Shown here: positions 35,041-43,095 of the stretch, one piece after another
How positions within the stretch are numbered: position 1 is the stretch's first letter
How the letters are laid out: each line of letters starts with the position of its first letter
Translations under genes and position numbers: made by a program
Assembly (NCBI GenBank): GCA_043803805.1
Contig: JAZDJP010000084.1
Coordinates: 62,001-126,000 of the forward strand
Length of the DNA: 64,000 bases
DNA from: JAZDJP01 sp043803805
GTDB lineage: Bacteria; Planctomycetota; JAZDJP01
Direction of reading: 5' to 3'
Notes under the pieces: model-generated
The model's input: only the letters and a program-made list of their open reading frames with translations
Database searches by the model: none
What the model was told of the DNA's origin: nothing

Positions 35041-35889
35041 TCATGCCTTCAACGGTTTGATGGCCAGACATTGGATGGTGGATCCAATGGAAATCAGGCG
35101 ACTGGCCGCGATGAAGGGCCACAGGAAAGACCGGTTCGCAAGGATATTATGTCCGGAGATGGGAGAGCGGCAATGCGCAATCTGGAATCCCTGGTTGTTA
35201 ATGAGGCGGGCCAGAGTTCGCGGGGTGAAATGGTAGGGGTGTCCGGTCGGGTCGATCCGGTCGGCATCGCGCAGGAATCCCACGGTTTGCGCGAGGCGTA
35301 TGGCGTAATGGTTGAAATCGGGGGTCAGGCAAACAAGACGGCCACCGGGGTGTAAGACGCGGTACACCTCGCGGAGGGTGCTGGAGGGACGATACAGATG
35401 CTCGATCACGTTGATGAGAGTGACGGCGTCAAAACTGTTCTCCGGAAGTTGGAGTTCATCCAGTGTTCCGTGGTGAACGTCCAGATGGTGTTCTCGGGTC
35501 GCAAAAGCAGCCGTGTCGCGGTTGATTTCAACCCCGGTCGTTTTCCATCCCCGTTCACGGGCGGCGCGAAGCAGTCCGCCTGTGGCGCAACCCACGTCGA
35601 GCAGGTGCCCGGGGGGGGCGATCTGTTCCAGGTTTTCAAGAATGGATTGGAATGACTGACGATCGCGTTCCTGCCCTTTTTCGTAGGTGGAAACCGCACC
35701 GCCATGAAGGAGTTGATCATATTTGGCGGTCTCTGCCTGACGGGGATTGACATAGATCAGGGAGCACTGGCGGCATCGGACGAGGGTGAATTGTTCATTC
35801 GAGTAGAGGGATCGGACCACGCGAAAAACCCGCGCATCGTTGATTCGACATATGTCGCAGGAGACGTATTCTCGGGGAAGTGGGTTCAT
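35041..35889 (-). CDS. SAM-dependent methyltransferase with N-terminal zinc ribbon
   Basis: 282 residues from ATG 35889 (4-nt overlap with the upstream GT4). CDICRINDA and CRQCSLIYVNPRQ form a zinc ribbon. The core has LDVGCATGGLLRAA, GVEINRDTA, LINVIEHLYRPSS and LHPGGRLVCLTPDF. The C-terminal half (HPYHFTPRTLARLI) matches Methyltransf_23-type glycan methyltransferases. This is the third ribbon-methyltransferase of the locus after 24803 and 26645; a fourth is at 55947. Its codons look less GC-rich than the flanking GT genes. Confidence 0.86.
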   Translation of the reverse strand: MNPLPREYVSCDICRINDARVFRVVRSLYSNEQFTLVRCRQCSLIYVNPRQAETAKYDQLLHGGAVSTYEKGQERDRQSFQSILENLEQIAPPGHLLDVGCATGGLLRAARERGWKTTGVEINRDTAAFATREHHLDVHHGTLDELQLPENSFDAVTLINVIEHLYRPSSTLREVYRVLHPGGRLVCLTPDFNHYAIRLAQTVGFLRDADRIDPTGHPYHFTPRTLARLINNQGFQIAHCRSPISGHNILANRSFLWPFIAASRLISIGSTIQCLAIKPLKA

Positions 35890-37004
35890 GAGGGGGGTGT
35901 CGTGTGTGAAATGGTATTCCGATAGATCTTCAAGTCTCCCTGCGCCCACGCGGTTTGGTCGAAACAGGATTCCGCCCGGCGTCGCGCCTCCCGGCTCATC
36001 CGGGTCATCCGTTCGGAGTCGGCCAGAAGCGACAGAATCGCGCGGGCCGTCTCCCCGGGCCGGTCGGGCGGGACGAGAAGACCGCCCCCGGAATTTCCAA
36101 TAACCTCGGCGCATCCGCCCACGTCCGTCAGGACGACGGGCTTGCCGCAGGCCATGGCCTCGCGGGCCGAAAGCGGGAAGGATTCCCGGGTGGACGACAG
36201 CGCGAAAATATCAAAAATCGAAAGCCAGGTGGGAATGTCGTTCTGGTTCCCGGCGAAAATGACACGACTGGCCAGGCGGAGCGTTTCGGCCCGGTTCCGG
36301 AGGAGTGTCTCAAGGGGGCCGTCCCCGACGAGAATCAGGCGCGCCTCGGGCCTCTCCCGGTGAATTTGGCTGAACGCCTCGAGAAGGGAAAAGAGCCCTT
36401 TCTCGGAAGAAAGCCGCGCCACGCAGCCGATGACGGGGGCCTCCGCCGGGATGCCCAGGCGCGCGAGAAGGCCGGCATCCTTCGGGCGGGGGGAGAAGCG
36501 TTCCAGATCAATTCCGCTCGGGACGACGGCGGATTTTTCCGCGACGAGCCCGTTCGCAACGAGTCGGTTGCGCTCATAATGCGATTCGAAAATCACGAAA
36601 TCGGCATATCGGTTGAGAACCATCGGCGCGGTGCGGAAATGGAGTTTGAAATGGATGTTGTGGATGGTGGTGACGAGGGGGATACGTTTCGCGATCCTCT
36701 GGCGCGCCCGGCCGGCGGCCAGGGTTGTGCGGACGGACTGCGGGGCCAGGATATCCGGTTTTTCCCGGAAAATGATTTCGGCAATCTGCCGTTCGAGGCG
36801 GCGGAGCCCCCAGAAAAAGCGGAAGGCGGCATCAATGGGCGCATGACTGGCGCCGGCCGCCGCCAGATCGGGTATGCGGACGCCGGGCGGCGAGGCCACC
36901 GTCACGCGGACGCCTTCCCTGGAAAAAAGACGCGACAGCGTCACGAGGTCGCTTTGGACCCCGCCCGTGTCGAACGCCTCGGTCATGAGATAGAGGAGAT
37001 TCAT
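35886..37004 (-). CDS. Glycosyltransferase family 4
   Basis: 372 residues from ATG 37004. LYLMTEAFDTGGVQSDLV opens the acceptor half, with TIHNIHFKLHFR at the typical His-containing turn. The donor half has IGCVARLSSEKGLFSLL, LILVGDGPLETLL and LSAREAMACGKPVVLTD. Both junctions are 4-nt overlaps. The same GT4 subclass (GGVQ/GGAE start, NDIP loop) occurs in the tandem fusion at 32800, suggesting local duplication. Confidence 0.9.
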   Translation of the reverse strand: MNLLYLMTEAFDTGGVQSDLVTLSRLFSREGVRVTVASPPGVRIPDLAAAGASHAPIDAAFRFFWGLRRLERQIAEIIFREKPDILAPQSVRTTLAAGRARQRIAKRIPLVTTIHNIHFKLHFRTAPMVLNRYADFVIFESHYERNRLVANGLVAEKSAVVPSGIDLERFSPRPKDAGLLARLGIPAEAPVIGCVARLSSEKGLFSLLEAFSQIHRERPEARLILVGDGPLETLLRNRAETLRLASRVIFAGNQNDIPTWLSIFDIFALSSTRESFPLSAREAMACGKPVVLTDVGGCAEVIGNSGGGLLVPPDRPGETARAILSLLADSERMTRMSREARRRAESCFDQTAWAQGDLKIYRNTISHTTPPS

Positions 37005-37828
37005 GGGGTATCCAGGGAATGGAAACACTGCAGGGCGGCGTGGAGGGAGTCCCAGGCTCCTTCGAGTTTCAGCCGCAGGGCGAACGGCGTGCCGTCGCGG
37101 GCGGTGATTTCGGTGCGCCGAAGAAGGAACGGGTCGTCGCCGGGGAAATTGGCGCCGGGTCGGACCGTGAAAGCCGCGGAATAGCCGGCTTCCTTCACCA
37201 GGGCGGCCAGCGCCGGATTCCAGGCTCCTTTTGGGTAGCAGAAGAAAGACGCGGGGCGTCCCAGGCGTTCCTGGAGGATTCTTCGGGAGGCGGTGATTTC
37301 CTCCCGGGCGTTTTCCATCGGCAGGGAAGGGAGGATCGGATGGGAGACGGTGTGCGAACCGAAGGAAATTCCCCCGGCCTGCATTTCCAGCGCCTGGTTC
37401 CAGGATAGAAAATCGCCGTTCGCGGCACGTTCGGCGATTTTTCCGGCGATGAGAAACACGGTGGCCGGGATGCCGAATTTTACCAGAGCCGGGAAGGCGT
37501 TCGTGAAATTGTCGGCATAACCGTCGTCGAACGTCACGGCGACAGGGCGATCGCGGCGGGGAATGTTCATTTTCCCCCGGAGAATGGCCAGGGTATCCTC
37601 GAGGGAGATCGGACGGAATCCGTTCCTGGCCAGGAATTCCATCTGGGTTGAAAACACTGCCGTCGGAATCGAAAGCCGGTCCTCCGGGGCGTCGTCCCGG
37701 ACCCGGTGATAAGTCAGAACGCGGACCCCGGGATTTCCGAACCGGTTCCGGAGCCGGCAGAACGGGTGGATGAGGCAGGCCGCGAAACGGCCGGCGCGGT
37801 GTCGCATTCGGGCGGCGGAGGGCATCAT
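37001..37828 (-). CDS. Polysaccharide deacetylase (NodB-type, CE4)
   Basis: 275 residues with the complete NodB set. Motif 1 is VAVTFDDGYADN (two Asp), the metal-binding HXXXH is in GSHTVSH, and FFCYPKGAWN is the motif-3 region. An N-terminal stretch of basic and hydrophobic residues may anchor it or reflect an upstream start choice. It deacetylates an N-acetylated sugar. It overlaps the GT4 at 35886 by 4 nt. Upstream lies a repeat-rich 145-nt spacer. Confidence 0.9.
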   Translation of the reverse strand: MMPSAARMRHRAGRFAACLIHPFCRLRNRFGNPGVRVLTYHRVRDDAPEDRLSIPTAVFSTQMEFLARNGFRPISLEDTLAILRGKMNIPRRDRPVAVTFDDGYADNFTNAFPALVKFGIPATVFLIAGKIAERAANGDFLSWNQALEMQAGGISFGSHTVSHPILPSLPMENAREEITASRRILQERLGRPASFFCYPKGAWNPALAALVKEAGYSAAFTVRPGANFPGDDPFLLRRTEITARDGTPFALRLKLEGAWDSLHAALQCFHSLDTP

Positions 37829-37883
37829 GATTGTTTATATCGGAATCGGCGGTTCTTCTCAAGAGGGGAAACACCTTCAAAAC

Positions 37884-37970
37884 AGTCTGGAGAGTCCGAA
37901 AGTCGGCGAGTCTGGAGGTCTGAAATCCGGACTTGGCGACTCCAGACTCGAGACTCCAGACTCACAGACT
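37884..37970. repeat. Octamer repeats arranged as an inverted array
   Basis: Left half: direct AGTCNGNN-type octamers (AGTCTGGA, AGTCCGAA, AGTCGGCG, AGTCTGGA). Right half: their complements (ACTCCAGA twice, with related units), so the region can fold back on itself. It fills the spacer between two minus-strand genes and could act as a terminator or mRNA processing site; no U-run follows. Confidence 0.75.
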
Positions 37971-37973
37971 TCC

Positions 37974-39113
37974 CTATTCTTTCAATCCATCGTACAACCG
38001 TTGAAGGCTCGCGATGTGGACGGAGGGGCTGAACACGGTTGCCGCGCGTTCTTTCCCCGCTTGCCCGAGAGTCGCGGCGAGGGAGGGATCGTTCAGAATT
38101 TGCAGGATCGCGGCGGCCATGGCCCCGACATCCCCGGGGGGGACGAGGAGGCCGGCGGCGCCATTTCCGAGCGCCTCGACGGACGTCGGGTGGGCGGTGG
38201 CGACCACGGGAATACCATAGGCCATGCTTTCGAGAATCACGTGGGAGAGGCCTTCCGGACGCGTCGAGGGTTGGACGACGACGTCGAGTGCGGGATACAC
38301 CGGGTTCGTGTCGCGCCACCCTGCCCATATCAGGGCATTGTCAAGTTTGAGATCCCTGGCCAGGGCGCGGGCGGCGGTCTCGACGGCCGGTTCGCCCCCG
38401 GAGCCGTTTCCGGCGATGAGGAAACGGGCTTCCGGAATTTCCCGGAGAACCTGCGCTACGGCCCGGATGAATTCCGCGAATCCCTTTCCGGGGGCGCATC
38501 GTGAAATCAGCCCGACGAGCGGCGCACGGGCCGGAATGCCCCATTCCGTCCGGATCCGTTCGCGCGTGCCCGCCGGCGCGGGGACGGGGGGGGGCGCGGG
38601 GTCGTACAGGACCGTCATGGGCTTGCCCGGCCAGAAGGGCTGGTAGAATTTCAGGGAGGCATGGGAAAGCACGATAAAATGATCCACGAGGCGTCCCATG
38701 GCCTTTTCCAAGCGTGTGGGCGCGCGCCAGAGCCGGAGATGGCACACGACGGGGCGGCGGGCCATGCGGGCACCCAGAATGGCTGGGACGGAGGAATAGA
38801 TCTCGTTATTGAGATGGACGAGATGGATTTGATGCGTGCGGATGAGCCTCCGGATGGCCAGTGCCGCGGGCAGGGATTTTCGGAGGAAATGGAGTGCCTG
38901 GCCGGGGATGGATCCGGCATCGTCTCCGACGCCACCCGGGAGGGGGATGACGGGGGTGCCGCCTTTCTCGATTTCGCGGATGAATCCGTCCATCCTGGCC
39001 GCGGCCACAATCGGGTCGAAGCGGGTCCGGTCGAGATTTCCGATCAGATCAAACAGGCATCGGGGCGCTCCGCCATAACCCGTGCTTGTGTCGAGATAAA
39101 GGATTTTGGCCAT
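37974..39113 (-). CDS. Glycosyltransferase family 4
   Basis: 379 residues. The N-terminus ILYLDTSTGYGGAPRCLFDL is typical of the GGA(P/E)-type GT4. The donor half has LVGLISRCAPGKGFAEFI, FLIAGNGSGGE and SHVILESMAYGIPVVATA with EX7E. An AAGGA ribosome site lies close to ATG 39113. It is the first gene of the minus-strand operon that runs to 32.8 kb. The 275 nt upstream hold the hicAB promoter, a CCTGCCGACAGGCAGG palindrome near 39330 and otherwise nothing recognised. Confidence 0.9.
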   Translation of the reverse strand: MAKILYLDTSTGYGGAPRCLFDLIGNLDRTRFDPIVAAARMDGFIREIEKGGTPVIPLPGGVGDDAGSIPGQALHFLRKSLPAALAIRRLIRTHQIHLVHLNNEIYSSVPAILGARMARRPVVCHLRLWRAPTRLEKAMGRLVDHFIVLSHASLKFYQPFWPGKPMTVLYDPAPPPVPAPAGTRERIRTEWGIPARAPLVGLISRCAPGKGFAEFIRAVAQVLREIPEARFLIAGNGSGGEPAVETAARALARDLKLDNALIWAGWRDTNPVYPALDVVVQPSTRPEGLSHVILESMAYGIPVVATAHPTSVEALGNGAAGLLVPPGDVGAMAAAILQILNDPSLAATLGQAGKERAATVFSPSVHIASLQRLYDGLKE

Positions 39114-39353
39114 AATTCCTTCGCACTATTCCGCCATGCGCACGGTCCAGAAATCGGCCGACAGGTCCGTGTCCAGGAGGCACACAGTAATAAACGAATT
39201 CTACCCGATTTCTTCCGTTTTTCAGGGAATCCTTTTGACGATAGGCGGTTCGAGAACCTTCCCGCCTCCCATCATGTCGAAGATTTTTTAATTGACGCCA
39301 ATAAGATCGGCCGATCGAACCGTCGTTGCCTGCCGACAGGCAGGCGCCCCATC

Positions 39354-39381
39354 TTGCCGTTACGGTTTTGCGTGGTACAAT
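39354..39381 (+). promoter_or_regulatory. Candidate promoter of hicAB
   Basis: TTGCCG (39354-39359), a 16-nt spacer, TACAAT (39376-39381). GTG 39389 is 7 nt after the -10 box, again predicting a leaderless or nearly leaderless transcript. Confidence 0.5.
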
Positions 39382-39388
39382 CAGACTT

Positions 39389-39649
39389 GTGGGGAAACAT
39401 GAAAAACTTCTGTCGCGTATTGTTGAAGGGCGATCGGATGCGAATGTTTCCTTTTCCGATTTGCGGTCTTTGCTGATGCATCTCGGCTTTGAGGAGCGAA
39501 CTCGCGGCAGCCACCACGTTTTTCGTCAAGAGGGGATGGAGGAGTTGATCAATTTACAACGCGAGGGCAATCAGGCGAAACCTTACCAGGTCCGTCAAGT
39601 GAGAGCGATTATTCTGAAGTACCGTTTGGGAGGCATGCCTCATGCATAG
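39389..39649 (+). CDS. hicA: HicA-family mRNA interferase toxin
   Basis: 86 residues from GTG 39389; an in-frame upstream ATG would give 107. FSDLRSLLMHLGFEERTRGSHHVFRQEG contains the HicA fold with the conserved GSHH(V/I)F histidine needed for RNA cleavage in the family. The following QAKPYQVRQVRAIILKY is the typical C-terminal helix. It would cut mRNA when freed from HicB. The gene overlaps hicB by 8 nt. It is an isolated pair within a glycan locus, at the border of the ABC-exporter block. Confidence 0.85.
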   Translation: MGKHEKLLSRIVEGRSDANVSFSDLRSLLMHLGFEERTRGSHHVFRQEGMEELINLQREGNQAKPYQVRQVRAIILKYRLGGMPHA

Positions 39650-39854
39650 GTACGAGATCATCATCTACTGGAGCAACGACGATCAAGCCTATATTGCGGA
39701 TGTTCCCGAGTTGCCCGGTTGTATGGCCCATGGGAAAAACGACAAGGATGCGTTGCGAAATGTGAATAATGCCATTCGGCTTTGGATTGACACGGCGAAG
39801 GAGTTCGGGCATCCCATTCCTGAACCCAAGGGGCGCAGACTACAACTGGCCTAA
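39642..39854 (+). CDS. hicB: HicB-family antitoxin
   Basis: 70 residues. YEIIIYWSNDDQAYIADVPE and LPGCMAHGKNDKDAL are the HicB partial-RNaseH-like core, which binds and blocks HicA. The short form here has no evident C-terminal DNA-binding domain; the tail EPKGRRLQL is too short for a ribbon-helix-helix, so autoregulation may need another protein. The 207-267 nt after it, up to the exporter, show no recognisable gene. Confidence 0.87.
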   Translation: MHRYEIIIYWSNDDQAYIADVPELPGCMAHGKNDKDALRNVNNAIRLWIDTAKEFGHPIPEPKGRRLQLA

Positions 39855-40121
39855 CAGTTCGTCACAGTTCCCGCGCAGACTCGCGCCGGAGGCCGGGCCA
39901 AGTGACTCGGAACGGCAACGCAATTCTTGTAGACAAGTGGCGAAACGGCCGATAATTAGAGTTGTTGTGCCGCCCGGCTCCCCGGCTGAATATCCTGAAG
40001 CACTTGTCCTGTTCTGACGATATAACGCACAGGGTTACCAACGAGTTCTGGCGAGTGCCTTGTGCCTGTGCCACCGGCCGAAACCATCGCGAAAAACGCA
40101 TATCGGAGGGGGGAGTATGTC

Positions 40122-40904
40122 GTGTCTTCCCGATCCGGCGGGGAGGCGCGGCGTTTCCGGACACTGCTGTGGGCGCTTGTGGTGCGGGAAATCAAGGGGA
40201 GATACCGGCGGTCGCTCCTCGGGCCGGCGTGGGCGGTGGTTCAGCCGCTGGGGTATCTGCTGATTTTTCTCATGTTGCGGGGCGTGCTGGGGGTGCGCGG
40301 CGACGGCACGCCCTACGCGGTGTTCGCGATGGCGGCGCTGGTGCCGTGGACGTTTTTCTCGAACGCGGTGGCGTGGTGCGGGCCGAGTATCCTGGCCAAT
40401 GCCGGCATCGTGAAAAAAATCGCCGTTCCGCGCATCGTTTTCCCGACCGCATACGTGGCGGCGTCCCTGGTGGATTTCGTCATCGGGGGCGTTCTGCTGG
40501 CCGGAGTGCTCGCGTGGCACCGCGTGACGCCGGGGGTGACGTTGCTCTGGGTGCCGGTCCTGGCGTTCCTGACGGCGATTTTGGCGCTGGGGGTGGGGTT
40601 GTTTTTCGCGGCCCTCGGGACGTACAAACGGGATTTCATCTTCGTTGTTCCGTTTATCATGCAGTTCGGGGTGCTCGCCTCCCCGGTGATGTACCCGGTG
40701 GAAAAGGTCCCGGCGGCGTGGTGGGGCGTCTACCAGTGGAATCCCATGGTGGGGATCCTTGTTGGATTCCGAAACACTCTCATCGCGGGGACGGCGCCGG
40801 ACCCGCGGCTACTCGCCATCTCTATCGCGGGCATACTGGCGATCTGGCTCGTGACATATCCGTTGTTTCGTTACATGTCGCAGTATTTCGCGGATGTGGT
40901 GTGA
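40122..40904 (+). CDS. wzm: ABC-2 type polysaccharide export permease (Wzm)
   Basis: 260 residues from GTG 40122, which has the strong ribosome site GGAGGGGGGAG 6 nt upstream. GTG 40062 would add 20 residues. LVVREIKGRYRRSLLGPAWAV and the YPVEKVP loop before the last segments are hallmarks of the Wzm/KpsM/TagG family, with six hydrophobic segments. It forms the channel that exports a finished, lipid-linked polysaccharide with Wzt. Its stop lies 2 nt before the wzt start. Its composition is GC-rich like the locus average. Confidence 0.92.
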   Translation: MSSRSGGEARRFRTLLWALVVREIKGRYRRSLLGPAWAVVQPLGYLLIFLMLRGVLGVRGDGTPYAVFAMAALVPWTFFSNAVAWCGPSILANAGIVKKIAVPRIVFPTAYVAASLVDFVIGGVLLAGVLAWHRVTPGVTLLWVPVLAFLTAILALGVGLFFAALGTYKRDFIFVVPFIMQFGVLASPVMYPVEKVPAAWWGVYQWNPMVGILVGFRNTLIAGTAPDPRLLAISIAGILAIWLVTYPLFRYMSQYFADVV

Positions 40905-40906
40905 CC

Positions 40907-42079
40907 ATGCCTGACGACACGATCATCCGGGTGGACGGGCTTTGGAAGCGGTACGGGTTGCCGCTCCCCGGATTCACAGGCCGCGGCCGGGATTCCGGGA
41001 TGTGGGCGCTCCGGGATGTGAACTTGGAAATCCGGCGCGGGGAAATCTTCGGGATCATCGGGCGCAACGGGGCGGGGAAAAGCACGCTTCTCAAGGTGCT
41101 GGCCGGGGTGTCACCGCCCACCCGTGGCCGGGTGGAGGTGACCGGGCGGGTGTTCCCCATGATTGAGTTAAATGCCGGGCTCCACATGGAACTGACCGGG
41201 CGGGAGAACGTGCGCCTGCTCGGCATGATCATGGGACTTTCGCGCCGGGACATCGAGGCGAAGATGCCCGAGATCGAGGCGTTCTGCGAACTGGGGGAGT
41301 GGTTCGACCGTCCGGCCCGGATGTATTCCAGCGGCATGGTGGCGCGTTTGGGGTTTGCCGTGGCGATGAATGTGGAGGCGGACGTATTACTTGTCGATGA
41401 AGTGTTGGCAGTTGGTGATCTGGCCTTGCAACGCAAGTGTTATGAAAGTATGAGTCGGTTTCGAGCATCTCCTAAAACAGTGGTTCTTGTTTCGCACAAC
41501 TTGAATCAGATTGAGCGGATGTGTGGCCGCACCTTACTGTTACATGATGGAAGGATTGTGTCAAGTGGTTCTCCTCCCGAGATTGTATATGAGTATCGAT
41601 CACGAATGATGGATGAGATATCGAAAGGACGGTCAGAAATTGAGAATGTGGAATCTTCGGGCGAATTGCATGTCGTTGGTGTTGAGTTGATGTCTTCTGG
41701 GGAAAAGGAGGTCGGTGATGTGGTTGTTTCACGGAGTCGGTTGAGGATTGTGATTAAATTTAGATTGATAGAACCTGTTTTTACGACATGGCATATCGGT
41801 TTTCTGACATCGTCGCAAGGTGTTCTTTGGGCAAGTGAGTTGTTGGAGTTTGATTTGACAGACAAAGCGTCTGGCGAGTATCAGGTCGTTTGTGACATTC
41901 GAGACATGGCCATACGACCTGGACATTATACCATCAGCTTAATCATACGGAGCAAAAAAGGGCATGTGATACAGCGTTTCCCCAGTTTGAAGTGCTTTCG
42001 TGTCCGGCGGGGAAATGAAGAGAAATTATTGCAGACAACCGCGCTCGTTTATCTCGATCACGACTGGCGTTTATTATAA
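40907..42079 (+). CDS. wzt: ABC transporter ATP-binding protein with C-terminal carbohydrate-binding-type domain (Wzt)
   Basis: 390 residues from ATG 40907. Walker A GRNGAGKST is at 52-60, the signature is YSSGMVARLGF, Walker B is VLLVDEVLAVGD and the H-loop is VLVSHN. Residues about 255-390 form a beta-rich C-terminal domain like the Wzt domain that recognises the terminal cap of O-antigen. GC content drops sharply inside the gene near 41,385-41,400, at the Walker B region: a sampled line before it is 78% GC, one after is 38%. This suggests a recombinant gene with a foreign 3' half. Confidence 0.92.
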   Translation: MPDDTIIRVDGLWKRYGLPLPGFTGRGRDSGMWALRDVNLEIRRGEIFGIIGRNGAGKSTLLKVLAGVSPPTRGRVEVTGRVFPMIELNAGLHMELTGRENVRLLGMIMGLSRRDIEAKMPEIEAFCELGEWFDRPARMYSSGMVARLGFAVAMNVEADVLLVDEVLAVGDLALQRKCYESMSRFRASPKTVVLVSHNLNQIERMCGRTLLLHDGRIVSSGSPPEIVYEYRSRMMDEISKGRSEIENVESSGELHVVGVELMSSGEKEVGDVVVSRSRLRIVIKFRLIEPVFTTWHIGFLTSSQGVLWASELLEFDLTDKASGEYQVVCDIRDMAIRPGHYTISLIIRSKKGHVIQRFPSLKCFRVRRGNEEKLLQTTALVYLDHDWRLL

Positions 42080-42135
42080 AACGATGATTGACGGGGTGGA
42101 TTTGTTTTTCGAAATAGTTTTTGAAATTAACAAGA

Positions 42136-43026
42136 ATGTCCGCCAGATCCGTCATGCGGGGCGATATGGTTTCTGACCAGTCAACTATGCCATTCGACGG
42201 ATTTGCATCATTCTACGAGGAACTGGGTCGGAAGTACCCGGAAGAGAAATTGACTTATCTCACGCTGGGTGCTCAGTTGCGTAAGCGCTGGATTTTGGAT
42301 CAATTGCGTCGACTGAAAGGAATTCTGCTTGATGCCGGTTGTCACAAGGGATTGTTTTGCAATCGATACCGTAATGGATCAGTCATCGGAGTCGACATTT
42401 CCCCATCGCTGATAGCAACGGCTAAGCACCGGTTTCCAAAGGTTCGATTTTATGTCGGCGATATCCGTAGCATGCCGTTCATTGAGAATGAATTTGTTGA
42501 TGCCGTTCTTTGTGCCGAAACGTTGGAGCATATTCCCGACCCAGAGGCGGCCTTGAATGAATTCATGCGTGTTCTTAAACCCAAAGGCTCGCTTCTTCTA
42601 TTGGTTCCGGATTTTGCTGGAACAAACAGGCCTGCGTGGGTAATAAAACAAGAAATGACCGCGTACGGTATCGAGGCATTACCTTACTTTCACACTGCGT
42701 ACAGTCCGCAAGAGTTAGCCGACCTCGTTTCGGCAATAGGTTTCAATGTCGTTTACGCCGGCGCTGGTGGACATGAAGCAGTTTACATTCGTAAAAGATT
42801 CGTCAAGATATTTAATTTGGCGGCATTATTCTCGCGAAGGTTTACTACTACCATAATAGGGCGGAGGATTGCATTCCTTTTGGATCTTTTATTCTTTAGT
42901 GGATTGTTGTGTTGCGGATTGCGTGCGATGGCGAGAAGAAAAGCGGAACACGGTTACTTTTCCTTTGTAGTAGCAGAAAAACCGCTCGGAGTGATATCTT
43001 CAGATGAAGAACGACCTGTACCATGA
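42136..43026 (+). CDS. Class I SAM-dependent methyltransferase
   Basis: 296 residues from ATG 42136; TTG 42121, ATG 42154 and ATG 42166 are alternatives, none with a clear ribosome site. Motif I is LLDAGCHKGLFCNRY, then IGVDISPSLIATA, VGDIRSMPF, CAETLEHIPDPE and LKPKGSLLLLVPDF. A hydrophobic C-terminal segment (about 245-270) could anchor it to the membrane. It lies right after wzt in the AT-rich block. Terminal methylation recognised by a Wzt C-domain is a known capping mode, so this gene is a candidate cap methylase. Confidence 0.83.
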   Translation: MSARSVMRGDMVSDQSTMPFDGFASFYEELGRKYPEEKLTYLTLGAQLRKRWILDQLRRLKGILLDAGCHKGLFCNRYRNGSVIGVDISPSLIATAKHRFPKVRFYVGDIRSMPFIENEFVDAVLCAETLEHIPDPEAALNEFMRVLKPKGSLLLLVPDFAGTNRPAWVIKQEMTAYGIEALPYFHTAYSPQELADLVSAIGFNVVYAGAGGHEAVYIRKRFVKIFNLAALFSRRFTTTIIGRRIAFLLDLLFFSGLLCCGLRAMARRKAEHGYFSFVVAEKPLGVISSDEERPVP

Positions 43027-43061
43027 ATTGAGGACCGCTTCGGGCACGCGGTGGCATGTCT

Positions 43062-43090
43062 TTGACTATCGATTTCTAATGGGTTGCTAT
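43062..43090 (+). promoter_or_regulatory. Candidate promoter before the AT-rich GT4 gene
   Basis: TTGACT (43062-43067), a 17-nt spacer, TGCTAT (43085-43090). ATG 43096 is 5 nt downstream, so the transcript would be leaderless if this is used. Confidence 0.4.
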
Positions 43091-43095
43091 GGCGT

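Noticed and set aside
39962..40906. Upstream extension of wzt
   Set aside because: It overlaps wzm in another frame; wzt starts at ATG 40907, 2 nt after the wzm stop.
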